From Sipunculus nudus (lineage: Eukaryota; Annelida; Sipuncula; Golfingiida; Sipunculidae): DNA of 64,000 nucleotides. The DNA is taken from assembly GCA_026874595.1 (NCBI GenBank), contig CM049306.1, positions 10,747,019-10,811,018 on the forward strand. Reading direction: 5' to 3'. Below are positions 38,160-47,287 of the stretch, one piece after another; position 1 is the stretch's first letter; the number at the start of each line of letters is the position of its first letter. A program made the translations under genes and the position numbers. The notes under the pieces are model-generated. The model ran no database searches. It saw only the letters and a program-made list of their open reading frames with translations, and was not told where the DNA came from.

Positions 38160-38323
38160 ACTTTGCCTTGTCTAGTAATTAATGTTTTGGATGCAAAGTT
38201 GGCATCTTCATCACAAACCTTTCAAAATGATATATAAAATATATATTGCAAAGACTGCATTTAGAAGGTTTGTGATGAAGATGCCAACATGGCATCCGAA
38301 ACATTACTAGACATGGCAAAATC
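38160..38323. repeat. Foldback: ~65-bp imperfect inverted repeat with short AT loop
   Basis: The left arm (about 38160-38228) and right arm (about 38257-38323) are near-complementary: GTTGGCATCTTCATCACAAA on the left pairs with TTTGTGATGAAGATGCCAAC on the right, and TGTCTAGTAAT with ATTACTAGACA further out. The loop is rich in TATATAAAATATATA. It could be a nested MITE-like foldback or an RNA hairpin if transcribed. No flanking duplication was identified with confidence. Confidence 0.8.
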
Positions 38324-39080
38324 CCTCATAATTCACAGGTTCACAATTTAATACAGTAAAAAACACTTAATATCTAAGAAATTCCAAAATTTGGATATCC
38401 TGATGATTCAAACCAACTTAGAAGCCTATTACACATAGACAATAACGAACTAGATGACCAAGGTCGAGCGCTTGCCGGAAGTTGAAAGAGAAATAGGTGA
38501 AGGTCAGATTATTCTTTTAAATTATGTTTAATGAACAGGAGACTAAAATTAGCAACTGTTTAAGTGGATGCGACCATTTATAAACAAATTATGAAGAAAA
38601 TAAGCCACTGAGGTTTGATTGTGGCCTTGACATTTGACCTTTGACCCAATTTTGAATAAAAAACAAGTGGGTCTGTTGTTAATAGATATTTACCGATGGT
38701 ATAAGTTTCAGAGCGATTGCATTAAACTGTGGCCTGTACCAGATATAAAAAAATATTTGAATATTTCGAAGATCGATAAGTTTTACCCAAATTTAGGTCA
38801 ACATGATTATGTCATAATATGGCCAAATCTCCACCGGAATAAGGCCATATTTTCTAATTTTCAGAAGCAGTAATGAAAATTATTATAACATCATTTATAG
38901 TTTTTGAGATATGACACAATAATGATATATTGCAGTGTTGTCAGTGCAGCATTCCCTGGATGTCATATTACCGTAAAACATAAAATTATGAATGGCATAC
39001 TGTAAAAGGGCAAATGATAAAGTGAAATCAGAACCAGATTGCTATAAAAGTAAATTTATAAAAGTTTATTTTAATACTTA
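38324..39080. other. Insertion interior, no recognised feature
   Basis: AT-rich. It holds a 79-codon frame (38634-38873) with a biased composition and no recognisable domain, which I regard as chance. TGACCTTTGACCC lies at 38635-38647. Confidence 0.6.
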
Positions 39081-39102
39081 CCCCCCCCCCCCCCCCCCCC
39101 CC
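39081..39102. repeat. Poly-C run (C22)
   Basis: Twenty-two uninterrupted C after TTAATACTTA. The length of such a run is prone to sequencing and assembly error. The plus strand is C-rich, so the minus strand is a potential G-quadruplex former. Confidence 0.9.
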
Positions 39103-39804
39103 GTTCAAATTATCATTCATAAACACAGCTGTCCCACCATTAAAACAAGGGAGCGTTGGGCCACATACAGATCTAAGCTGGAATTATCTATTTATAAGAT
39201 TATAACTGCATAGAATCACAGAAGTTTGAAAAAAGGTTTCAGTTAATTTGTAAGGTCTGGTATATATATTTTCTATAAATGATTTTACTGCCGGGGGGTG
39301 GATGGGGTTCCATCTTTATTTTCACACAGGCTGCATACCAACCATACAGACCACTGAAAGCTACCATTTGATGCATCAGAATCTTAAATAATTGTGCAAT
39401 ACATGTACAGTAAATAATCTTTATTTCAACTATAGTCATGAGTTGTAATCACCTCATGAAATATGAAACTTTTAATTTTGCTATTTTTCATAACCTTGTT
39501 TGCTTCTGTATAAGCAAATGTGGCTCAATGATAGAGCCAAGCTCTGACTTGGCCAAGTGCTTCTGTCAAATCCCTCATTTTCACACAAGTAACTGTAACC
39601 CATGGGTCATGACACTCAGCTGGTTGCCTGGTTGGTATTGGCTATAATGTGACACTAGATACATTTATGTGTTTGATACTTGTTTTCATAAGGATACTGT
39701 ACAGAAGCCTGTAATTTATCAAAATAAGGTCATGCAATGAATCATGCCAGAAACTGATGAAACATTCGATGATCAATGTGTATGTCAAGAATCATGGCAA
39801 TCAA
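39103..39804. other. Insertion interior, no recognised feature
   Basis: Short frames up to 73 codons on both strands (for example 39239-39439 minus, 39438-39647 plus) show no domain, and one overlaps the homopolymer. A GGGGGG run lies near 39293. Nothing here supports a gene. Confidence 0.6.
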
Positions 39805-39857
39805 TGCATTAGTTATTCAGACACTGGAGCTTTTGTATCAATTTTTTATATATACTT

Positions 39858-39873
39858 GGGGGGGGGGGGGGGG
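39858..39873. repeat. Poly-G run (G16)
   Basis: Sixteen G after TATACTT, in the first copy of the 240-bp duplication. Confidence 0.88.
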
Positions 39874-40095
39874 TTATTACGAGCCCCTATAGCTTGGAGA
39901 ATATGGGTAATAGAGACCTAATTTCAAATTTTTTCATGGAACTCCTGGATGTAAAGTTAAAATATTCTAGATCCAACAGTGACTATTTGTGTCCTGTAAA
40001 AAGATGACTGCTTCTATTGAAGGTCTCAAAAATAGAGCCTTCAGTGCATTACTTATTCAGATACTGGAGCTTTTGTATCAAAATTTTAATTATTT

Positions 40096-40106
40096 GGGGG
40101 GGGGGG
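40096..40106. repeat. Poly-G run (G11)
   Basis: Eleven G after AATTATTT, at the equivalent place in the second copy of the 240-bp duplication. The two runs have expanded or contracted separately. Confidence 0.88.
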
Positions 40107-40239
40107 ACTAACAAGCCCCATAGCTTGTAGGACCTAATTTCAGGTTTCCAAGGAGTTTCCAGGTCCAGCCATAATGATTTGTGCCCTGCTAACAGCCAGA
40201 CGGCATGACAAAGGATGACGGTCAAAGACCCATCACTAC

Positions 40240-40268
40240 AGCTCAGTTGATTTTCTGTCAGCTGAGCT
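40240..40268. repeat. Small inverted repeat AGCTCAG / CTGAGCT
   Basis: Seven-base arms at 40240-40246 and 40262-40268 around a T-rich spacer, following GACGGCATGACAAAGGATGACGG. From memory, similar GACGG-rich and CTCAG/CTGAG tails are frequent in invertebrate repeats, but I cannot confirm the match. Confidence 0.45.
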
Positions 40269-40382
40269 AGAAACCTTTATTGTGACTTACCTGATATCTT
40301 ATAATAATTTGCTATTCTATATTTATTCACTTAATTATTCAGCAGAGGTAACTGGATACATACCTTACTGTACACTCTTTAC

Positions 40383-40427
40383 ACAGCGCTTTACCTATAG
40401 GGCTGCTACCTATATCGTAAGCGCTGT
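40383..40427. repeat. Imperfect hairpin ACAGCGCTT / AAGCGCTGT
   Basis: Arms 40383-40401 and 40409-40427 pair at 15 of 19 positions, with outer ACAGCGCTT and inner TATAGG matched, around a 7-bp loop. No U tract follows on either strand to suggest a terminator, and no function is assigned. Confidence 0.65.
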
Positions 40428-41046
40428 TTGTTTTGACCTCGTATCCTGAATCGCTACACTAGAGGGGAGCACTGTATTTTGGTCCAATCAGATGAAACCC
40501 TGTGCTGGAAGACACAACCTCTATGGTTGGCTGATATGGTCACATGATTAATAAATAGCAAATATAAATGCTGTTGGCAATTTTTAGGGGTTGAAGAGGT
40601 CATTGTGTATGAGCTATACCACAAACTTATTCAATATATAGTTGTGGTCCTCTCCACTGCGTGTAAACAATTGGGATGCCCGATATGCGACACACAACTG
40701 ATGTGACAAGGTATCTACATAACTATAAGGCAGTGTTGCCAGCAAAGACGGTTAACCAGCCAATTGAAGTATACATGAAGCAACTGTTGTTTCATTTGTC
40801 TTGAGTGACAGCTCATCGCCCTAGCAACCGTTTGAGCAGGCCACAGTCTGTACGTGGCACAGGGTCAGACAGAATGGCCCGACACGTGGTTTGCACTGGT
40901 CCGTGAATGTGCACATAGGATTTCAAACGAAATTTTACAACACTGGCTACGTTTTGCTGGCAAATGGATACATGGTTACGCTAACATAATCTTAATGTCA
41001 TAATTGACCAGTTGATGATGCAACAAAGCAGAGGGAGCAATTCAAA
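40428..41046. other. Insertion interior, no recognised feature
   Basis: Slightly less AT-rich than the flanks and without a frame worth listing. I see no splice-bounded exon, tRNA or known repeat. Confidence 0.55.
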
Positions 41047-41400
41047 TTAGACTATTTTTATTAAGAGTAACGACTTGAGTGCACTTAAGCGCACTTGAAG
41101 TGCAGCTATTGGCAGAGCCATGATGCCTGTCGAGTGTTTGTTAACTGGCATTTGGTTGGCTGCAAGACAAGGACACACCTCCTGGTGTTTAAGTGTATCA
41201 TAAACGGTCACACCCAGCAGCAGGAAAATCAGTAGCTTCTTAAGAAGCACAAGATTTCTGCTGCCTCGGGAGGGTAATCTTACTGAGAATGCGGCTGTTT
41301 CACTAAAAATCAAGAAATATAAAAAGTTGTCTTCTTGACCTTGGAAATGACAGGAAGTACCAGTGCATTGTGGGTAAATTTTGCCATGCTGCAGCTCCAC
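41047..41400 (-). other. 117-codon frame, unrecognised, probably not a gene
   Basis: The longest frame in the insertion. The predicted protein begins MELQHGKIYP and has one hydrophobic stretch near residues 56-66 (LLIFLLLGVTV) after a basic run. There are no catalytic motifs, cysteine pairs in a zinc-finger pattern or similarity that I recognise. It lies just inside the right cluster of dyad motifs, where a non-autonomous element would not be expected to carry a gene. A chance frame is the simplest view; a fragment of a decayed transposase cannot be excluded. Confidence 0.12.
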
Positions 41401-41484
41401 CTATATTTGATTTAAGGAACTATCCTTTGTTCTAGAAAATTGAAAGAGGATAAAACAGCTGATGATTTCTTGATTCTTTGGGTG

Positions 41485-41546
41485 CGTGACGGATGTTACA
41501 AGACCCCAATTTTCCCGTGACGGACGTACATGTGACGGACATAACA
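41485..41546 (+). repeat. Dyad motif copies 5, 6 and 7 (degenerate cluster)
   Basis: Three copies within 62 bp: CGTGACGGATGTTACA at 41485-41500 (one C to T), CGTGACGGACGTACA at 41516-41530 (one T lost) and TGTGACGGACATAACA at 41531-41546. All have the same orientation as the left cluster. The second and third are directly adjacent, echoing the close pair at 38054-38083. Confidence 0.82.
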
Positions 41547-41695
41547 GTTTTTTATCGCCTGCTGTATCAAACTTGTCATACTTTCCCGCAGACTCTTAAT
41601 ATTATTCACCTTCTCTTGTCAAGACCTAAGAAAATTAAAAAGGTTATTTCAGAATTCTATCTAATTTTTCTACAATAAAAATAGTTTGACATTAA

Positions 41696-41711
41696 TGTGA
41701 CGGACGTTACA
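41696..41711 (+). repeat. Dyad motif copy 8
   Basis: An exact TGTGACGGACGTTACA, 362 bp from the right end. The right terminal repeat has no copy next to it, unlike the left. Confidence 0.85.
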
Positions 41712-42062
41712 TGACCCATGAAGATAAAAGTCACCCCTGACTTTCTGACCAGTCACTTCAACAGTTGGGCTGAAGCTTCTTTCTGCCTGAAATTCATTCT
41801 CTAGTGATTACAAAGTGAATGGTATGAAGAGTAATACCCATTTAGTTTCTAGAAAATAAAGGAGTTCATTATTACCTGTTTTTGAGCAAATTTCATTGTT
41901 AAATTTAGCCATTTTTACAGGTGCAAAATTCTTGCAGACAGAGTATGTTTCAACCATAAATTTATTTAGTTTCATAAAGGTAGGGGTCATATGGTCAGAT
42001 TAAAGCCCTTTGCTGGATGCAAAACACAAATTAATTTTTTGCTCATCATGTCCCTATTTTCA
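41712..42062. other. Right subterminal region of the insertion
   Basis: AT-rich with no recognised motif. A 60-codon minus-strand frame (41808-41990) has no domain and is disregarded. It is not an inverted copy of the left subterminal region, so only the outermost 11-12 bp are inverted. Confidence 0.6.
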
Positions 42063-42073
42063 TGGAATTGCCC
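42063..42073. repeat. Right terminal inverted repeat TGGAATTGCCC
   Basis: The exact reverse complement of 37667-37677. Confidence 0.85.
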
Positions 42074-42077
42074 TTCA
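42074..42077. repeat. Right target-site duplication TTCA
   Basis: The second copy of the four bases ending the left flank; the satellite resumes with CGTTTACTTTGCAG. Confidence 0.8.
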
Positions 42078-42299
42078 CGTTTACTTTGCAGATATCCAAA
42101 CTCATATCTCGGGAACCATTTGACCAATTTGGCCAAAATTTAGCATGTGTATAGATCTCACATAGCTCTTCATCATAGGCAAAACTGGTGGCGCCACCTG
42201 CAACCACTTATGCACAGCGTCCATCTGTTCATCTGCCTTGGGATAAAATCACTCATATCTCAGAAGTGGTTTGAATTATCCACCTGAAATGTTTCAGGT

Positions 42300-43407
42300 T
42301 TATACATCCTGGACAGCTTCCTCGATTTTATGACAGATGGTGCCACCTATATTTCACATTTAGTCTGCAGACATCCAAGCTCGTATCTCGGTGACTGTTT
42401 GACCGATTGAGCCAAAATTTTGCATATGTATAAATCTCACGTAGCTCGTCATCATAGGCAGAACTGGTGCCACCTGCAACAATTTATGCACAGCGTCCAT
42501 CTGTTCATCTGCCTTTGGATAAAATCACTCATATATCAGCAGTGGTTTGACTTTTCCACCTGAAATTTTGCAGATTTATACATCCTGGACAGCTCTCTTG
42601 ATTTTATGACAGGTGGCACGACCTACATTCAGGTTTACTTTGCAGATATCCAAGCTCGTATCTCGGTGACTGTTTGACCAATTGAGCCAAAATTTTGCAT
42701 GTGTATAGATCTCACGTAGCTCGTCATCATAGGCAAAACTGGTGGCACCACCTGCAACCATTTTTGCACAGGGTCCATCTGTTCATCTGCCTTTGGATAA
42801 AATCACTCATATCTCAGCAGTGGTCTGACTTATCAACTTGAAATTTTGCAGGTTTATACATCCTGGAGAGCTTTCTCAATTTTATGACAGGTGGCACGAC
42901 CTACATTCACGTTTACTCTGCAGACATCCAAGCTCATATCTGGGGAACCGTATGACCGATTTGGCCAAAATTTTGCATGTGTATAGATCTCACATAGCTC
43001 TACATCATAGGCAAAACTGGTGCCACCTGCAACCATTTATGCACAGCGTCCATCTGTTCATCTGCCTTTGGATAAAATCACTCATATAACAGCAGTGGTT
43101 TGACTTTTCCACCTGAAATTTTGCAGGTTTATAAATCCTGGACAGCTCTCTTGATTTTATGACAGGTTGCACCACCTAAATTCAGGTTTACTTTGCAGAT
43201 ATCCAAACTCATATCTCGGGAACCGTTTGACCGATTTGGCTTAAATTTTTCATATGTATAGATCTCACATAGCTCCTCATCATAGGCAAAACTGGTGGCA
43301 CCACCTGCAACCAATTTTTGCACAGGGTCCATCTGTTCATCTGCCTTGGGATAAAATCACTCATATCTCAGAAGTGGTTTGACTTTTCCACCTGAAATTT
43401 TGAAGAT
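42300..43407. repeat. Module s-t-m-q
   Basis: This continues the interrupted m-q-r-s-t series. The m copy has ATCTGGGGAACC. The q copy has one extra A (CAACCAATTTTTG), which explains why shifts to the copy at 52 kb change from 9,439 to 9,438 bp. Confidence 0.86.
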
Positions 43408-45070
43408 TTGTACATCCTGGACAGCTCTCTTGATTTTATGACAGGTGGCACAACCTACATTCACGTTTACTTTGCAGATATCCAAACTCATATCTCGGGA
43501 ACCATTTGACCAATTTGGCCAAAATTTAGCATGTGTATAGATCTCACATAGCTCTTCATCATAGGCAAAACTGGTGGCGCCACCTGCAACCACTTATGCA
43601 CAGCGTCCATCTGTTCATCTGCCTTGGGATAAAATCACTCATATCTCAGAAGTGGTTTGAATTATCCACCTGAAATGTTTCAGGTTTATACATCCTGGAC
43701 AGCTTTCTCGATTTTATGACAGATGGTGCCACCTATATTTCACATTTAGTCTGCAGACATCCAAGCTCTTATCTCGGTGACTGTTTGTCCGATTGAGCCA
43801 AAATTTTGCATATGTATAAATCTCACGTAACTCGTCATCATAGGCAGAACTGGTGCCACCTGCAACAATTTATGCACAGCGTCCATCTGTTCATCTGCCT
43901 TTGGATAAAATCACTCATATATCAGCAGTGGTTTGACTTTTCCACCTGAAATTTTGCAGATTTATACATCCTGGACAGCTCTCTTGATTTTATGACAGGT
44001 GGCACGACCTACATTCAGGTTTACTTTGCAGATATCCAAGCTCGTATCTCGGTGACTGTTTGACCAATTGAGCCAAAATTTTGCATGTGTATAGATCTCA
44101 CGTAGCTCGTCATCATAGGCAAAACTGGTGGCACCACCTGCAACCATTTTTGCACAGGGTCCATCTGTTCATCTGCCTTTGGATAAAATCACTCATATCT
44201 CAGCAGTGGTCTGACTTATCAACTTGAAATTTTGCAGGTTTATACATCCTGGAGAGCTTTCTCAATTTTATGACAGGTGGCACGACCTACATTCACGTTT
44301 ACTTTGCAGACATCCAAGCTCATATCTCGGGAACCTTTTGACCGATTTGGCCAAAATTTTGCATGTGTATAGATCTCACATAGCTCGTCATCATAGGCAA
44401 AACTGGTGGCACCACCTGCAACCATTTTCGCACAGCATCCATCTGTTCATCTGCCTTGGGATAAAATCACTCATATCTCAACAGTGGTCTGACTTATCAA
44501 CCTGAAATTTTGCAGGTTTATAAATCCTGGACAGCTTTCTACATTTTATGACAAGTGGCACGACCTACTTTCACATTTACTCTGCAGACATCCAAGCTCA
44601 TATCTTGGGAACCGTTTGACTAATTTGGCAAAAATTTTGAATGTGTATACATCTCACATAGCTCTTCATCATAGGCAAAAGTGGTGCCACCTGCAACCAT
44701 TTATGCACAGCGTCCATCTGTTCATCTGCCTTTGGATAAAATCACTCATATATCAGCAGTGGTTTGACTTTTCCACCTGAAATTTTGCATGTTTATACAT
44801 CCTGGACAGCTCTCTTGATTTTATGACAGGTTGCACCACCTACATTCAGGTTTACTTTGCAGATATCCAAACTCATATCTCGGGGACCGTTTGACCGATT
44901 TGGCCAAAATTTTGCATGTGTATAGATCTCACATAGCTCTTCATCATAGCCAAAACTGGTGGTGCCACCTGCAACCACTTATGCACAGGGTCCATCTGTT
45001 CATCTGCCTTGGGATAAAATCACTCATATCTCATAAGTGGTTTGACTTATCCACCTGAAATTTTTCAGGT
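43408..45070. repeat. Module r-s-t-u-v-w
   Basis: Six monomers. The r copy is the intact relative of the monomer hit by the insertion. Class v is 275 bp and class s 276 bp. Copies lie at 52846 and 58948. Confidence 0.87.
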
Positions 45071-46455
45071 TTATACATCCTGGACAGCTTTCTCGATTTT
45101 ATGACAGATGGTGCCACCTATATTTCACATTTAGTCTGCAGACATCCAAGCTCGTATCTCGGTGACTGTTTGACCGATTGAGCCAAAATTTTGCATATGT
45201 ATAAATCTCACGTAGCTCGTCATCATAGGCAGAACTGGTGCCACCTGCAACAATTTATGCACAGCGTCCATCTGTTCATCTGCCTTTGGATAAAATCACT
45301 CATATATCAGCAGTGGTTTGACTTTTCCACCTGAAATTTTGCAGATTTATACATCCTGGACAGCTCTCTTGATTTTATGACAGGTGGCACGACCTACATT
45401 CAGGTTTACTTTGCAGATATCCAAGCTCGTATCTCGGTGACTGTTTGACCAATTGAGCCAAAATTTTGCATGTGTATAGATCTCACGTAGCTCGTCATCA
45501 TAGGCAAAACTGGTGGCACCACCTGCAACCATTTTTGCACAGGGTCCATCTGTTCATCTGCCTTTGGATAAAATCACTCATATCTCAGCAGTGGTCTGAC
45601 TTATCAACTTGAAATTTTGCAGGTTTATACATCCTGGAGAGCTTTCTCAATTTTATGACAGGTGGCACGACCTACATTCACGTTTACTTTGCAGACATCC
45701 AAGCTCATATCTCGGGAACCTTTTGACCGATTTGGCCAAAATTTTGCATGTGTATAGATCTCACATAGCTCGTCATCATAGGCAAAACTGGTGGCACCAC
45801 CTGCAACCATTTTCGCACAGCATCCATCTGTTCATCTGCCTTGGGATAAAATCACTCATATCTCAACAGTGGTCTGACTTATCAACCTGAAATTTTGCAG
45901 GTTTATAAATCCTGGACAGCTTTCTACATTTTATGACAAGTGGCACGACCTACTTTCACATTTACTCTGCAGACATCCAAGCTCATATCTTGGGAACCGT
46001 TTGACTAATTTGGCAAAAATTTTGAATGTGTATACATCTCACATAGCTCTTCATCATAGGCAAAAGTGGTGCCACCTGCAACCATTTATGCACAGCGTCC
46101 ATCTGTTCATCTGCCTTTGGATAAAATCACTCATATATCAGCAGTGGTTTGATTTTTCCACCTGAAATTTTGCATGTTTATACATCCTGGACAGCTCTCT
46201 TGATTTTATGACAGGTTGCACCACCTACATTCAGGTTTACTTTGCAGATATCCAAACTCATATCTCGGGGACCGTTTGACCGATTTGGCCAAAATTTTGC
46301 ATGTGTATAGATCTCACATAGCTCTTCATCATAGCCAAAACTGGTGGTGCCACCTGCAACCACTTATGCACAGGGTCCATCTGTTCATCTGCCTTGGGAT
46401 AAAATCACTCATATCTCATAAGTGGTTTGACTTATCCACCTGAAATTTTTCAGGT
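45071..46455. repeat. Five-monomer unit s-t-u-v-w, tandem copy (1,385 bp)
   Basis: This repeats the s-t-u-v-w part of the preceding block at a period of 1,385 bp with very few differences (for example TTTGATTTTTCC near 46150). It is the clearest simple higher-order repeat of the right array. Confidence 0.9.
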
Positions 46456-47287
46456 TTATACATCCTGGACAGCTTTCTCGATTTTATGACAGATGGTGCC
46501 ACCTATATTTCACATTTAGTCTGCAGACATCCAAGCTTGTATCTCGGTGACTGTTTGACCGATTGAGCCAAAATTTTGCATATGTATAAATCTCACGTAG
46601 CTCGTCATCATAGGCAGAACTGGTGCCACCTGCAACAATTTATGCACAGCGTCCATCTGTTCATCTGCCTTTGGATAAAATCACTCATATATCAGCAGTG
46701 GTTTGACTTTTCCACCTGAAATTTTGCAGATTTTTACATCCTGGACAGCTCTCTTGATTTTATGACAGGTGGCACGACCTACATTCAGGTTTACTTTGCA
46801 GATATCCAAACTCATATCTCGGGAACCATTTCACCAATTTGGCCAAAATTTTGCATGTGTATAGATCTCACATAGATCTTCATCATAGGCAAAACTGGTG
46901 GCACCACCTGCAACCATTTTTGCACAGGGTCCATCTGTTCATCTGCCTTGGGATAAAATCACTCATATCTCAGCAGTGGTCTGACTTATCAACTTGAAAT
47001 TTTGCAGGTTTATACATCCTGGACAGCTTTCTCAATTTTATGACAGGTGGCACGACCTACATTCACGTTTACTCTGCAGACATCCAAGCTCATATCTCGG
47101 GAACTGTTTGACCAATTTGGCAAAAACTTTGCATGTGTATAGATCTCACATAGCTCGTCATCATAGGCAAAACTGGTGGCGCCACCTGCAACCATTTTTG
47201 CACAGGGTCCATCTGTTCATCTGCCTTGGGATAAAATCACTCATATCTCAGCAGTGGTTTGACTTATCAACTTGAAATTTTGCAGGT
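46456..47287. repeat. Module s-x-y
   Basis: Class x starts GATTTTTACATCC and has ACCATTTCACC. Class y resembles c but has AACTGTTTGACCAATTTGGC. This trio always links w to a and occurs at 55894 and 60611 as well. Confidence 0.86.

Larger units (their letters stand above)
39805..40190. repeat. Tandem duplication with 240-bp period carrying poly-G
   Basis: GCATTAGTTATTCAGACACTGGAGC at 39806 onward recurs as GCATTACTTATTCAGATACTGGAGC at 40046 onward, exactly 240 bp later, and TTTTGTATCA occurs at 39831 and 40071. Both copies continue into a poly-G run, then GAGCCCCTATAGCTT or AAGCCCCATAGCTT, then GACCTAATTTCA. The second copy has lost sequence after that. The two have clearly diverged, so the duplication is not recent. 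Confidence 0.82.
37667..42073. mobile_element. 4,407-bp insertion with terminal inverted repeats, unclassified DNA transposon-like
   Basis: Unique sequence bounded by GGGCAATTCCA and its reverse complement TGGAATTGCCC, flanked on both sides by TTCA, which occurs once in intact r monomers. Terminal inverted repeats plus a short target duplication are the signature of cut-and-paste DNA transposons. If the flanking A and T are counted in the ends, the repeats become 12 bp and the duplication TC (2 bp); the sequence cannot decide between the two. I see no transposase, reverse transcriptase or integrase; the longest frame is 117 codons with no known motif. It is best called non-autonomous or decayed. 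Superfamily is not assigned. Its interior may include older nested repeats. Confidence 0.8.
37611..42299. repeat. Class r monomer split by the insertion
   Basis: The left part is 37611-37666 (56 bp). The right part, counting one copy of TTCA only, is 42078-42299 (222 bp). Together they give 278 bp and match the intact r at 43408-43685 (GACAGGTGGCACAACC, AAATTTAGCATG, AAATGTTTCAGG). The empty site can therefore be read directly from sister monomers. Confidence 0.93.

Noticed and set aside
38635-38647. TGACCTTTGACCC as a nuclear-receptor DR1 element
   Set aside because: The reverse complement GGGTCAAAGGTCA fits a DR1 consensus, but no promoter or gene is nearby and a 13-bp match in noncoding DNA is weak evidence.
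39081-39102. Poly-C run as an assembly gap filler
   Set aside because: Exact length is uncertain, but similar poly-G runs sit inside a real duplication with matching flanks, so genuine homopolymers are more likely than an artefact.
40383-40427. Rho-independent terminator
   Set aside because: The hairpin is imperfect, there is no following T tract, and the sequence context is eukaryotic.
41047-41400. 117-codon frame as the element transposase
   Set aside because: No DDE-type spacing, zinc-binding pattern or helix-turn-helix that I can see, and it is far shorter than known transposases.
37667-42073. piggyBac, CACTA, Helitron or Polinton assignment
   Set aside because: The duplicated flank is TTCA and not TTAA, the ends are not CACTA-like, the element has inverted ends unlike a Helitron, and it lacks the size, 6-bp duplication and genes of a Polinton. 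Without a transposase the family stays open.
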